This document shows positions 17,698 to 26,430 of a stretch of DNA of 64,000 bases, piece after piece (the stretch's first letter is position 1; each line of letters opens with the position of its first letter). This stretch comes from Methylobacterium sp. 2A. Its GTDB lineage: Bacteria; Pseudomonadota; Alphaproteobacteria; Rhizobiales; Beijerinckiaceae. The notes under the pieces were generated by a model. It had not been told where the DNA came from, ran no database searches, and saw only the letters and a list, made by a program, of their open reading frames with translations. Position numbers and translations under genes: made by a program. The DNA lies in the NCBI RefSeq assembly GCF_009806555.1, contig NZ_VUOK01000016.1, positions 27,018-91,017 on the forward strand. Direction: 5' to 3'.

Positions 17698-17725
17698 TTG
17701 ACAAGCCGCGCCAAGCCCCTAACTG
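17698..17725 (+). promoter_or_regulatory. Candidate promoter for the DEAD-box helicase
   Basis: Consensus TTGACA, 16-base spacer, TAACTG, about 120 bases ahead of the helicase start. Such a leader is common for cold-inducible RNA helicases, but no cold-shock box was identified. Confidence 0.4.
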
Positions 17726-17845
17726 ACACCGAGAATGCGCCCCGCGGCCCCGGGAGCGTACCAGCGCCCCGCGCGAGCCTTCCCCAGCCGTTGCCGCGAC
17801 GGTGTCCATCGCGCCGGCCGGGCGCGCAACGGTTCCTGAACGCAG

Positions 17846-19285
17846 ATGCCTTTTTCCGACCTGGGACTGAGCGAGAAAGTCCTGAACGCCGTGGAAGCGG
17901 CGGGTTACACCGAGCCGACGCCGATCCAGGCCGAGGCCATCCCCCACGTGCTGGCACGCCGCGATGTCCTCGGCATCGCGCAGACCGGCACCGGCAAGAC
18001 GGCCGCCTTCACGCTGCCGATGCTGACGCTGCTGGAGAACGGCCGCGCCCGGGCCCGGATGCCGCGCACGCTGATCCTCGAGCCGACGCGCGAACTCGCC
18101 GCGCAGGTGGTCGAGAATTTCGACCGCTACGGCACCAACCACAAGCTCAACGTGGCGCTGATCATCGGCGGCGTGTCCTTCGCCGATCAGGACGCCAAGC
18201 TGATGCGCGGCACCGACGTGCTGATCGCCACGCCCGGCCGCCTGCTCGACCATTTCGAGCGCGGCAAGCTGCTGCTCACCGGCGTCGAGCTCTTGGTCAT
18301 CGACGAGGCCGACCGGATGCTCGACATGGGGTTCATCCCCGATATCGAGCGGATCGCCAAGATGGTGCCGTTCACCCGGCAGACCCTGTTCTTCTCCGCG
18401 ACCATGCCGCCGGAGATCGAGCGGCTGGCCGACATGTTCCTGCACAACCCGCAGCGGGTCGAGGTGGCGCGGCCGGCCTCCACGGCGACCACGATCACGC
18501 AGCGCCTCGTCGCCACCGGCTCCGAGGGGCACGCCAAGCGCGAGCGGCTGCGGGACCTGATCCGCGGTGAGGCGGAGCTCAAGAACGGCATCATCTTCTG
18601 CAACCGGAAGCGCGACGTCGCCCTGCTGCAGAAATCGCTGGTCAGCCACGGCTTCGACGCCGCCGCGCTCCACGGCGACATGGACCAGCGCGCCCGCACC
18701 ACCGCCCTCGACGCGTTCCGGAACGGCGAGACCGCCCTGCTGGTCGCCAGCGACGTGGCGGCCCGGGGCCTCGACATCCCGGCGGTCAGCCACGTCTTCA
18801 ATTTCGACGTGCCGCATCACCCGGAGGATTACGTCCACCGGATCGGCCGCACCGGCCGCGCGGGCCGGACCGGCACCGCCTACACCCTCGTCGCCCCGGA
18901 GGATGCCCGGTCGCTCGGCGCCATCGAGGCGCTGATCGGTCAGCCGATCCCGTGGCTCGACGGCGACCTGTCCACCGTGGCCGAATCGTCCGGCGAGACC
19001 GGCACCCGGCATCGTGGGCGTTCGGGCGAAGGCCGCCGCGGGTCCCGATCGAAAGGCGCCGGGAAGGTCGCCGAGGCCGCGGAGCGCCCGAAGGCGCGCG
19101 GCGGCCGCGGCGGATCCGCTGCCCCGCGGAGCGAGAGCCGGCCCGCACCGGAGCCGCGCCGCGACGAACGGGTCCGGGACGAGCGCCGGAGCCGGAACGA
19201 GGCGGAGGGTGATACCCCCATCGGCCTGGGCTCGCACGTCCCCGCCTTCCTGCTTCGTCCGGTCCTGGCGAAGAAAGAGAAATAA
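17846..19285 (+). CDS. DEAD-box ATP-dependent RNA helicase (RhlE-like)
   Basis: 479 residues. Q motif (FSDLGLSEKVLNAV, PTPIQAEAIP), motif I AQTGTGKTAA, PTRELAAQV, motif II VIDEADRMLDMGF, motif III FFSATMP, and C-terminal VASDVAARGLDIPAV and HRIGRTGRAGRTG are complete. From about residue 385 a basic, Arg/Gly/Ser-rich tail likely binds RNA. The expected role is RNA unwinding in ribosome assembly or mRNA decay. Confidence 0.93.
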   Translation: MPFSDLGLSEKVLNAVEAAGYTEPTPIQAEAIPHVLARRDVLGIAQTGTGKTAAFTLPMLTLLENGRARARMPRTLILEPTRELAAQVVENFDRYGTNHKLNVALIIGGVSFADQDAKLMRGTDVLIATPGRLLDHFERGKLLLTGVELLVIDEADRMLDMGFIPDIERIAKMVPFTRQTLFFSATMPPEIERLADMFLHNPQRVEVARPASTATTITQRLVATGSEGHAKRERLRDLIRGEAELKNGIIFCNRKRDVALLQKSLVSHGFDAAALHGDMDQRARTTALDAFRNGETALLVASDVAARGLDIPAVSHVFNFDVPHHPEDYVHRIGRTGRAGRTGTAYTLVAPEDARSLGAIEALIGQPIPWLDGDLSTVAESSGETGTRHRGRSGEGRRGSRSKGAGKVAEAAERPKARGGRGGSAAPRSESRPAPEPRRDERVRDERRSRNEAEGDTPIGLGSHVPAFLLRPVLAKKEK

Positions 19286-19388
19286 CCGGGTCTATTCCGG
19301 CTTAACTTTCCCGCTACCACCCTGCCGTACATTGATTTTCGGGCGCGATGCCGTGACGCATCGAGGGCCTGCGGGCGGCGGGACGGGC

Positions 19389-20447
19389 ATGAGCCAGGAG
19401 ACCCATTCGGATCGTGACCGCAGCTTCGCGCTGGCGAAGCGGGCGCAGGATCTGATTCGCGACTACGGCCCCTCCGCGACGCCGCGCGCCTACGCGGTCT
19501 GGTACACCTACGTGTCGGCGGAGCTTCCGCTGCTCAGCGATGCCGTGAAGCGCCTGACCACGCAGAATGGCGGCCTCACCGAGGCCGATATCGACGCGCT
19601 GCACGAGACGTATCTCGACGGGCGGCGGCTGGCGAGCGCGGCCGGCGACATCAGCGGCGTGGTCCTGAGCGAGATCGCGGCGGTCACCGAGATTCTCGAT
19701 CTTTCCCTCGGCTCCACCACCCAGTACGGCGAATCCCTGCGCGGGCTGGCGCAGGACCTCGCGCAGGGCCTGCCGAGCGGGGCGCGGCTCGGCGAGATCG
19801 TGGCGACCCTGGTCTCCACCACGCGCGAGGTCGCGGTGAACAACCGGGTGCTCGAAGCGCGCATGCGCGAGAGCCGCAGCGAGATCGAAACCCTGCGCGA
19901 GAAGCTGGAGGCGACCCGCCTCGAAAGCCTCACCGATGCCCTGACCGGCCTCGCGAACCGCAAGCAGTTCGAGGAGACCCTGAAGGCGGCGATCGAGGGA
20001 GCCCGCCTGCGGGCCGGCCCGATGAGCCTGATCATCCTCGATATCGATTTCTTCAAGCGCTTCAACGACCTGTACGGCCATCTCACGGGCGATCAGGTGC
20101 TGCGGCTCGTCGCCATCGTGATGCGCGAGAAGGCGGGCAAGGACGCCCATCTCGCCCGCTTCGGCGGCGAGGAGTTCGGCATCGTCCTGCCCGGGGCGGA
20201 CCGGGCCGGGGCGCGGCAGGTGGCCGAGACTGTCCGTACCGCCGTGATGGGGCGGGAACTCGTCAAGCGTTCGACGGGCGAGTCGCTCGGCAAGATCACG
20301 GTGTCGCTCGGCGTCGCGGTTCTGCGCCCGGGCGACACGCCGGCCTCGCTGATGGAGCGCGCCGACCTGTGCATGTTCGCGGCCAAGCGCGGCGGCCGCA
20401 ACCGCGCCGTGGACGACACGGCCGAGGCCCTATCGCAGGTGGCGTAA
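19389..20447 (+). CDS. GGDEF-domain diguanylate cyclase
   Basis: 352 residues. The N-terminal 180 are soluble and helical with no membrane segment, ending in a coiled coil (VLEARMRESRSEIETLREKLEATRLESL) that leads into the GGDEF domain (DALTGLANRKQFEE). The active site reads RFGGEEFGIVLPG. The RxxD inhibitory site normally just upstream is replaced by GKDA, so feedback inhibition by c-di-GMP through the primary I-site is probably lost. The product makes c-di-GMP, controlling motility and surface attachment. Confidence 0.92.
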   Translation: MSQETHSDRDRSFALAKRAQDLIRDYGPSATPRAYAVWYTYVSAELPLLSDAVKRLTTQNGGLTEADIDALHETYLDGRRLASAAGDISGVVLSEIAAVTEILDLSLGSTTQYGESLRGLAQDLAQGLPSGARLGEIVATLVSTTREVAVNNRVLEARMRESRSEIETLREKLEATRLESLTDALTGLANRKQFEETLKAAIEGARLRAGPMSLIILDIDFFKRFNDLYGHLTGDQVLRLVAIVMREKAGKDAHLARFGGEEFGIVLPGADRAGARQVAETVRTAVMGRELVKRSTGESLGKITVSLGVAVLRPGDTPASLMERADLCMFAAKRGGRNRAVDDTAEALSQVA

Positions 20448-20448
20448 C

Positions 20449-20600
20449 AGGTTTCCAAAGGACGGGTCCTTTGGTGGGGTGTCGGGGTGAAACCCCGACG
20501 AAGAACGGCCCTTCCACCCCCTTCGAGGGGGTGGAAGGGCCGTACCGCAGGGCTCCGCCCTGCACCCGCGAAAGGGCTCGCCCTTTCGAAACCCGGGATT
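20449..20600. repeat. Multi-hairpin intergenic element, family B, copy 2 (full length)
   Basis: Five successive hairpins: CCAAAGGA/TCCTTTGG; GTCGGGG/CCCCGAC; a perfect 15-bp stem at 20507-20541 with a TTCGA loop; AGGGC/GCCCT; and CGAAAGGGC/GCCCTTTCG. It fills the whole gap between the convergent cyclase and IscA-type genes. Compared with the copy at 54831 the hairpins appear in reverse order, so it is inverted. Confidence 0.85.
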
Positions 20601-20978
20601 TCAGACCGGTGCCGGCACCCGATCGGCGGAGACGGGCGTGATCGCCACCGACTCGCCGCAGCCGCAGGCCGAGGTCTGGTTCGGGTTGTTGAACACGAAC
20701 TGCGACGCGAGTTTGTTGGTGGTGAAGTCCATCTCGGTGCCGAGCAGGAACAGCACCGCCTTCGGATCGACGAAGACCCGCACGCCCCGATCCTCGACCA
20801 CATCCTCGCCGGGCTTCGGGCTTTCCGCGTATTCCATCGTGTAGGTCATGCCGGCGCAGCCGCCGTTGCGGACGCCGACGCGCAGGCCGGCGATCGGCCG
20901 GTCGGCATCCGCCATGATCGCCTTGATCCGGTCGGCGGCCCGATCGGTCAGCGAGAGAACCTTGAACCCAGTCGACAT
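20601..20978 (-). CDS. HesB/IscA-family iron-sulfur cluster assembly protein
   Basis: 125 residues. The three conserved cysteines of A-type carriers are present: NGGCAGM and the pair in SACGCGESV. The FVFNNPNQTSACGCG block matches IscA/SufA rather than ErpA specifically. It delivers Fe-S clusters to client proteins. It stands alone here; suf or isc neighbours are absent, so assignment to SufA, IscA or ErpA stays open. Start MSTGFKVL at 20978 fits the family. Confidence 0.9.
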   Translation of the reverse strand: MSTGFKVLSLTDRAADRIKAIMADADRPIAGLRVGVRNGGCAGMTYTMEYAESPKPGEDVVEDRGVRVFVDPKAVLFLLGTEMDFTTNKLASQFVFNNPNQTSACGCGESVAITPVSADRVPAPV

Positions 20979-21148
20979 CGTCACCCTCCCGCCCATCCGG
21001 GTTCAAGGCCCGGGGACGCGCATTCTGACGCCCACAAGATAAGCATTGGGTTGCACCCGGTCCACCGCGCCCGGGTCACACCCGCCCGGCATTCGGCGCC
21101 GAAGCGGCGTGCCCGATCGCAAGGCGATCAGGGGATCCCACCCAACCC

Positions 21149-21262
21149 CCTCATCCTGAGGTGCCCGCGTCAGCGGGCCTCGAAGGAGGGCTCCAGAAGA
21201 CGCCACGATCCCTGGAGGTCTCCTTCGAGGCCTCCGCTGCGCTCCGGCACCTCAGGATGAGG
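21149..21262. repeat. Dispersed palindromic element, family A, copy 2
   Basis: Same outer arms (CCTCATCCTGAGGTGCC) and same inner arms (GGCCTCGAAGGAG) as the copy at 3146-3264, with a different core. It lies between the IscA-type gene and a threonine-dehydratase-like gene, both on the minus strand. Confidence 0.85.
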
Positions 21263-21329
21263 CGGAGGGTTGGATCGCCGATTCCGGGACTTCCGAAGGG
21301 ATGCCGTATGGCTCCCGACCCAACTCCGC

Positions 21330-22322
21330 TCAGGCCCCGCCGGCGGTGAGCCGCGCGAAGGTCGCGAGATCGACGTTGCCGCCGCTGATCACCACGCCGA
21401 CCCGCTTGTCCTTGACGTCCACCAGCCCGTGCAGCACCGCCGCCGCCGCGAGGCAGCCGGTCGGCTCGACCACGATCTTCATCCGGCTCGCGAAGAACCG
21501 CATCGTCTCCACGAGCTGATCGTCGGTGACGGTCACGATATCGGCGACCCGCTCCCGGATGATCGCGAAGGTGAGCGGGCCGAGCGCCGTCGATTGCGCA
21601 CCGTCGGCGATGGTGCGGGGCACCGGGATCGTCACGATCGCGCCGTCGCGGAACGAGCGCTGCCCGTCATTGCCGGCCTCCGGCTCGACGCCGATCACCC
21701 GGCAGCCCGGCGAGAGTTCCGCGGCGGCGAGCGCGCAGCCCGCGAGCTGGCCGCCGCCGCCGAGGCAGGCCACCAGCACGTCGAGTTCGCCCACGGTCTC
21801 GATCAGCTCCTGGGCGAGCGTCCCCTGCCCGGCGATGACGTCGGGATGGTTGAAGGGCGGGATCAGCGTCAGGCCCCGGGGCTCCGCGATCGACCGGCCG
21901 AGCGCCTCGCGGTCCTGGCTGTAGCGGTCGTAGAGCACCACCTCGGCGCCGTAGCCGCGGGTGCCCTCGATCTTCGCCGCGGGGGCGTCCGCCGGCATGA
22001 TGATCGTGGCCGGGGCGCCGAGCAGCCGGCTCGCCAGGGCGATGGCCTGGGCGTGGTTGCCCGACGAGAAGGTGATCACCCCGCGGGCGCGCTCCGCCTC
22101 GGACAGGGCGCTGATGGCGTTGTAGGCTCCGCGGAACTTGAAGGCCCCGGCCCGCTGCAGGTTCTCGGCCTTGAAGAACAGTTTTGCGCCGGTCATCGCG
22201 TCGGCGGTGCGGGAGGTGAGCACCGGCGTGCGGTGCGCGACGCCCGCGATCCGGTCGGCCGCCCGGGCCACATCGGCATAGGTGGGCAGCCCGCCGGCCG
22301 CCTCGATCGATTCGCCCCGCAT
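21330..22322 (-). CDS. Threonine/serine dehydratase family PLP enzyme
   Basis: 330 residues from ATG 22322. The PLP lysine is in GAFKFRGAYNA, with the SSGNHAQA substrate loop and the phosphate-binding GGGGQLAG. It lacks the C-terminal ACT regulatory domain of biosynthetic IlvA, so it belongs to the short catabolic threonine dehydratase, serine racemase or threo-3-hydroxyaspartate dehydratase group. Which substrate is used cannot be decided from sequence alone. Confidence 0.88.
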   Translation of the reverse strand: MRGESIEAAGGLPTYADVARAADRIAGVAHRTPVLTSRTADAMTGAKLFFKAENLQRAGAFKFRGAYNAISALSEAERARGVITFSSGNHAQAIALASRLLGAPATIIMPADAPAAKIEGTRGYGAEVVLYDRYSQDREALGRSIAEPRGLTLIPPFNHPDVIAGQGTLAQELIETVGELDVLVACLGGGGQLAGCALAAAELSPGCRVIGVEPEAGNDGQRSFRDGAIVTIPVPRTIADGAQSTALGPLTFAIIRERVADIVTVTDDQLVETMRFFASRMKIVVEPTGCLAAAAVLHGLVDVKDKRVGVVISGGNVDLATFARLTAGGA

Positions 22323-22546
22323 CGGATTCCGCCCCGCGCCCGCTTCTTCCCCGGACGAGTCATACGGGCGAACGGCCCGCGCCGCATCCCGCGCCCATGC
22401 ACAGCCGGAAGCGGAGCCATTCGCCGGCTCAGGGCTTAACCCGGCGGGATCATCGCGGCTGAGCTTGGGGGGCGGCATCGCATGCGGACGGGATCGAGCG
22501 GACGCCACAGCGCGGGGGCCGCCCGGTTGGCCGACGGGACGGCCCG

Positions 22547-22771
22547 GTGAGCGGCTGGGTCCGGGAGCGTCCGCCGGGCGACGGCGCGACCGAGGTCACG
22601 TTCCGGGGCCGCGGGCTGGCCCTGCGCGCTGGCGGGCGGCTGATTCTTCTGGTGTGTCCACTCTGCTCGCAGCGGAACGCGCCGCGGGGGGCCGAGCGGG
22701 GGATCTGTGAATGGTGCGCGTATGTGCCCTCGCCGGAGGAGGCGGAGCCGGTGGAGGTGGGGCGGGGTTGA
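22547..22771 (+). CDS. Small protein with a four-cysteine zinc-ribbon-like motif
   Basis: 74 residues, GTG start. CPLC and CEWC are spaced 14 residues apart, which would bind one zinc. The N-terminal half is strand-rich (TEVTFRGRGLALRAGGRLILLV) and the tail acidic. No family recognised. It reads away from the dehydratase gene. Confidence 0.5.
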   Translation: MSGWVRERPPGDGATEVTFRGRGLALRAGGRLILLVCPLCSQRNAPRGAERGICEWCAYVPSPEEAEPVEVGRG

Positions 22772-22893
22772 GTGAAGTAAGAGCTCCTCACAAAACTCCC
22801 GGACACCGGACATGTCCCTCTGGCCGCGACAGCGCGGCGGGAGTTTTGTGAGAGGCTTTAAGACCCCTAATTGGCATAGGAAGTCAATTTGTT

Positions 22894-23067
22894 CGTATCA
22901 CGCCGGGCAAGCGCGTCGAACAGCCCAACCCAAACACCCTTCGGCGGCCTACGCACGAAGTGATTGTAGAGGGTCTTCTTCGGGCGCTAAATTTCGCGCG
23001 GTGCGTCCGTCTAACGGAGTCCGGAGTTCATCCCGTGGACCATGCCACTGATCACGCGCCGGCCGTC
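22894..23067 (-). pseudogene. Remnant of an IS5-family (IS427-type) transposase
   Basis: Minus-strand translation reads DGRRVISGMVHGMNSGLR, stop, TDAPREI, stop, RPKKTLYNHFVRRPPKGVWVGLFDALARR. This is the conserved N-terminal block of IS427-type transposases; both stops fall where an intact protein has aromatic residues (RW-DAPRE-IYGP). Only about 58 codons remain, with no catalytic domain and no recognisable ends. It marks the edge of the second AT-rich island. Confidence 0.8.
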
Positions 23068-23306
23068 CAGACGCTATAGCAGCAGTGAGAGGTTTGCGAG
23101 TTTAAATGATCGCCTTGAATTATGCGACGTCCTGGGAGATCATGGCGTAACGGCATCAATATTGCTTCATAGGATTGGCAATAGAGATCCTGTGGCCGGG
23201 GTTGCTGAGGTCAATCAGTGGTGATTCACTGCCGAAAGTTCGGTCCTAGCCTCATGGCTTCAACGGGCAAGGCTGCTATCTGAAGCTGGATATGAGTGGC
23301 AGGGGA
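23068..23306. other. AT-rich spacer with a possible gene remnant
   Basis: On the plus strand the reading FASLNDRLELCDVLGDHGVTASILLHRIGN to a stop at 23224 looks protein-like, but it starts inside the dead transposase. It may be a truncated fragment of an unknown gene. Nothing else was recognised. Confidence 0.3.
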
Positions 23307-24104
23307 TTATAAGCAGCTTCCATAGGCTTGTGCATCTACGAAGAAACTGGGAACTATGAGGCTATCTTTGGCAAATACATTCTTTGTAACTCCATTTCCG
23401 TCAACAGTCTGATGACTCATCCAGAGAGAGTTTTGGAACTTAGATGCGTCCCAAACATAAGTTACAAAATCAACACGGCTTGTTGATTTGATGAATCTAG
23501 CTATCGTTTCATTCAGTTCGGCTTGTGAGATGGAGTCTGGGCCAATTTGAACTTTAAAGACAATTGATCCAGGCTCCCCCTTTGCCAATTGACTCTTTGC
23601 ATCCTTTAAGAAGTCAATCACTCTCTTAGGGCTCTTGAGGGTTTTGTTTCTGGCCTTCACTTCCACATTCAAGATTGGCTTCTCAAGAAAGCCATAAACC
23701 TTCAAGTCGAAGTCGCTTCCGCGGGCATTGGTTGGCACGACGAAATCGACATGATCGGCTACCTTGGCGAACAAGTTGGCGGTATATAGCTCGTAATAGG
23801 CACCTTCAAAATCTTTCAGCTTTGCTCTTTTTATGAAGCTCTCGAATCCCGCCGCAGATTTGAGCTTCCAGATCATATGAGCTAAATGGATCGCAATTAC
23901 ATCAGACTTTTTTGCGAATAAAGGCTGCTTATCACCAAAGCTTGTACATTCATTGGCCCAGAAATCACCTCCAAGACTGTTGATTATGACTGTGTGAGCT
24001 AAGCCAATTTCAACGGCGTGTGCGAATCCGAGACGAGTAAGATCTTGCATTGTCTCCCACATGACTGCCGGAGTGAGATTGTGCAAGCCTGGATTCCTGG
24101 ACAT
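23307..24104 (-). CDS. Orphan PD-(D/E)XK nuclease-like protein
   Basis: 265 residues, strongly AT-rich. The centre has a restriction-endonuclease-like layout: a helix with Glu (FEGAYYELYTANLFAK), then a strand with Asp (GSDFDLKVYG), then EVKAR, giving E-x(n)-D-x(n)-ExK. The N-terminal 95 residues are helical and may be a recognition or partner domain. No methyltransferase, helicase or other defence partner is adjacent. Nuclease activity is inference from the motif; the protein could be a solitary defence gene or a leftover of a larger system. Confidence 0.65.
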   Translation of the reverse strand: MSRNPGLHNLTPAVMWETMQDLTRLGFAHAVEIGLAHTVIINSLGGDFWANECTSFGDKQPLFAKKSDVIAIHLAHMIWKLKSAAGFESFIKRAKLKDFEGAYYELYTANLFAKVADHVDFVVPTNARGSDFDLKVYGFLEKPILNVEVKARNKTLKSPKRVIDFLKDAKSQLAKGEPGSIVFKVQIGPDSISQAELNETIARFIKSTSRVDFVTYVWDASKFQNSLWMSHQTVDGNGVTKNVFAKDSLIVPSFFVDAQAYGSCL

Positions 24105-24486
24105 TGGATAATTGCTCGGTGTGCCTCAATTTAGGAATAGCCGCGGACGGCCCGTGGTGGTTGAGAGCGCGATGTGAACGGCCTGAATGCCTTCCAGAAG
24201 ACTGCTATGGAAAGTATCTCAGACCAGGACCGCATGGTCGCTGCGTGTGCCTCGCGCCAGAACGGCAACCAATTCAAAAGGTAGCGCATCTTGTGGAATG
24301 ATGGGGTCGAGAAGGGACCCGCATAGGCCGGAGCGCGCGCCAGCAATAGCGGACCGACAGCCAACAGGAAGGCACAAGCCCAAGCGGCCTTCAGGCGGTC
24401 CCTTAGGTCGCAGGGAAGTCGTCAGGCTCCAGCAGCGGCATGGCGCATCATAGCGCTCTCAGAGGCCGCTGGCGCCATTGTGTGGT
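24105..24486. other. Spacer downstream of the island nuclease-like gene
   Basis: No supportable gene. A minus-strand stretch near 24310-24400 reads RLKAAWACAFLLAVGPLLL followed by ARAPAYAGPF, which looks like a signal peptide cut off from its protein, but it lacks a normal start and continuation. GC returns to host level here. Confidence 0.35.
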
Positions 24487-24585
24487 CTAGTCAGGATGCT
24501 CGTCGGCACAATCCGGGCACAGTGAGAGCCGGCACCCGGCCCTCCTCTGGCTGACCCTGGGCTTGACCCAAGGTCTGATAACCAC
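24487..24585 (-). CDS. Possible 32-residue cysteine-containing protein
   Basis: GTG start at 24585 with a perfect AAGGAGG five bases upstream, encoding a basic peptide ending CRLSLCPDCADEHPD with three cysteines. It lies 56 bases after the lpd stop on the same strand, so it could be cotranscribed. Too short for homology; the strong ribosome-binding site is the only real support. Confidence 0.3.
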   Translation of the reverse strand: MVIRPWVKPRVSQRRAGCRLSLCPDCADEHPD

Positions 24586-24641
24586 CTGGCCTCCTTCGGC
24601 TAACGGCTTGTTTTGAAGGAGCTTTTGGTCAACGTCACGCC

Positions 24642-26081
24642 CTACGTATGGATCACCTTCCCATACGCATCCAGCACGCTCTCGTGCATCATCTCGCTGA
24701 GCGTCGGGTGCGGGAACACCGTGTGCATCAGCTCCTCCTCGGTGCTCTCCAGGTTCATCGCCACCACGTAGCCCTGGATCAGCTCGGTCACCTCGGCGCC
24801 GACCATGTGGGCGCCGAGCAGCTGGCCGGTCTTGGCGTCGAACACGGTCTTGATCAGCCCGTCCGGCTCGCCCAGCGCGATCGCCTTGCCGTTGCCCGCG
24901 AAGGGGAAGCGGCCGACCTTCACGGCAAAGCCCTGCTCCTTGGCCTTGGCCTCGGTGAGCCCGACGCTGGCGATCTGCGGCTGGCAATAGGTGCAGCCCG
25001 GGATCTTGGCCTTGTCCATCGGGTGGGTGTGCAGGCCCTTGATGGTCTCGATGCAGAGGACGCCCTCGTGCTCGGCCTTGTGGGCGAGCATCGGCGGGCC
25101 GGCGACGTCGCCGATCGCGTAGAGGCCGGGCACGTTGGTGCGGCCGAGCCCGTCCGTCACCACGATCCCGCGGTCGATCTTCACCCCGAGCTTTTCGAGG
25201 CCGATATTCTCGATGTTGCCGACCACGCCCACCGCCGAGATCAGCTTCTCCGCGGTGATCTGCTGGGTCTTGCCGTCGCCACCCTCGATGGTCGCCGTGA
25301 CGGAGTTGGCGCCCTTCTCGACCTTCGTGACCTTGGCGCCGGTGAGGATCTTGATCCCCTGCTTCTCGAAGCGCTTGCGGGCGAGGCCTGCGATCTCGGC
25401 ATCCTCCACGGGCAGGATCTGCGGCAGCAGCTCCACCACGGTCACCTCGGCGCCCATGGTGCGGTAGAACGAGGCGAACTCGATGCCGATGGCGCCCGAG
25501 CCCATCACCAGCAGGCTCTTGGGCATCGTCTCGGGGACCATGGCCTCGTAGTAGGTCCAGATCAGCTTCTTGTCGGGCTCGATCCCGGGGATGGCGCGGG
25601 GCCGGGCGCCGGTCGCCACGATGATGTGCTTGGCCTGGTAGGTGCCGGCGCCCTTGGCGCCCTTCGGCGCCTCGGCGCGCTTGGATTCCTTCACGGTGAC
25701 CTGGCCGGGCTGGTTGCCCTTCGCGACGCTGTCGACCGCGGCCTCGCCCCAGATCACGTCGACCTTGTTCTTCTTGAGCAGCATGCCGACGCCGCCGTTG
25801 AGCCGGCCCGAGACGCCGCGGGAGCGCTTCACGATCGCCGCGGTGTCGAACCCGACCTTCTCCGCGGTCAGGCCGTAATCGCCGGCGTGCTGGAAATAGT
25901 GAAAGATCTCGGCCGAGCGGAGCAGGGCCTTGGTGGGGATGCAGCCCCAGTTCAGGCAGATGCCGCCGAGATGCTCGCGGTCGACCACGGCGGTCTTGAA
26001 CCCGAGCTGCGCCGCCCGGATCGCCGTGACGTAGCCGCCGGGCCCGGCGCCGATGATGAGGACGTCGTAGGTGTCGGACAT
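24642..26081 (-). CDS. lpdA: Dihydrolipoyl dehydrogenase (E3)
   Basis: 479 residues. FAD motif IIGAGPGGYVTAIRAAQLG, redox-active pair CLNWGC, NAD-binding GSGAIGIEFASF, YAIGDVAGPPMLAHKAEHEG and the C-terminal HPTLSEMMHE catalytic block are all present. It reoxidises the lipoyl groups of the PDH complex. It is the last large gene of the pdh operon. No N-terminal lipoyl domain is fused here, unlike some relatives. Confidence 0.96.
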   Translation of the reverse strand: MSDTYDVLIIGAGPGGYVTAIRAAQLGFKTAVVDREHLGGICLNWGCIPTKALLRSAEIFHYFQHAGDYGLTAEKVGFDTAAIVKRSRGVSGRLNGGVGMLLKKNKVDVIWGEAAVDSVAKGNQPGQVTVKESKRAEAPKGAKGAGTYQAKHIIVATGARPRAIPGIEPDKKLIWTYYEAMVPETMPKSLLVMGSGAIGIEFASFYRTMGAEVTVVELLPQILPVEDAEIAGLARKRFEKQGIKILTGAKVTKVEKGANSVTATIEGGDGKTQQITAEKLISAVGVVGNIENIGLEKLGVKIDRGIVVTDGLGRTNVPGLYAIGDVAGPPMLAHKAEHEGVLCIETIKGLHTHPMDKAKIPGCTYCQPQIASVGLTEAKAKEQGFAVKVGRFPFAGNGKAIALGEPDGLIKTVFDAKTGQLLGAHMVGAEVTELIQGYVVAMNLESTEEELMHTVFPHPTLSEMMHESVLDAYGKVIHT

Positions 26082-26136
26082 CGTGTCTCAGCTCTCCGCT
26101 GTGGGGCGCGCGACCGCACCGTCGTTGAGGCGGCGA

Positions 26137-26385
26137 TCAGGGCGAGGTCTCCAGCGCGCTCAGCCGCTGCTCCATGGCCTTGATCGTCTTCTTGATCGAC
26201 TGAAGATCCGCCTTCGCCTGCGTGCCGAGGCCGGTCTCGTAGGCGACGTAAATCTCCAGCTCTTCGAGCTTCTCGGTATGACCCGTCAGGGTTGTCTTGA
26301 TCACCGCGACATCGCACTTCACCTCGGCGATGTCGCTCTGCATCCGTTGAAGGACCGGCAGGACCAGATCGGTGACTTCGGACAC
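26137..26385 (-). CDS. Small coiled-coil protein within the pdh operon
   Basis: 82 residues, almost wholly helical with heptad-like spacing (VLQRMQSDIAEVKCDVAVIKTT and KADLQSIKKTIKAMEQRLSALE). No signal peptide or membrane helix. It lies between pdhC and lpd on the same strand. It may be an oligomeric accessory protein; no specific function is recognised. Confidence 0.65.
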   Translation of the reverse strand: MSEVTDLVLPVLQRMQSDIAEVKCDVAVIKTTLTGHTEKLEELEIYVAYETGLGTQAKADLQSIKKTIKAMEQRLSALETSP

Positions 26386-26430
26386 GCGACTCTCCTTTGA
26401 TCGCTCAGGCGATCATAGCAGGGTCGCCCC

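Noticed and set aside
20449..20600. CRISPR array or attenuator
   Set aside because: The stems are different hairpins in a row, not a direct repeat with spacers, and lie between convergent genes rather than ahead of one.
24104..24301. 65-codon plus-strand frame with several cysteines
   Set aside because: TTG start, no ribosome-binding site, and overlaps the start of the nuclease-like gene; cysteine spacing matches no motif.
22547..24640. Complete insertion sequence or prophage
   Set aside because: Only about 58 transposase codons with two stops remain, and no integrase, terminal repeats or phage genes are present.
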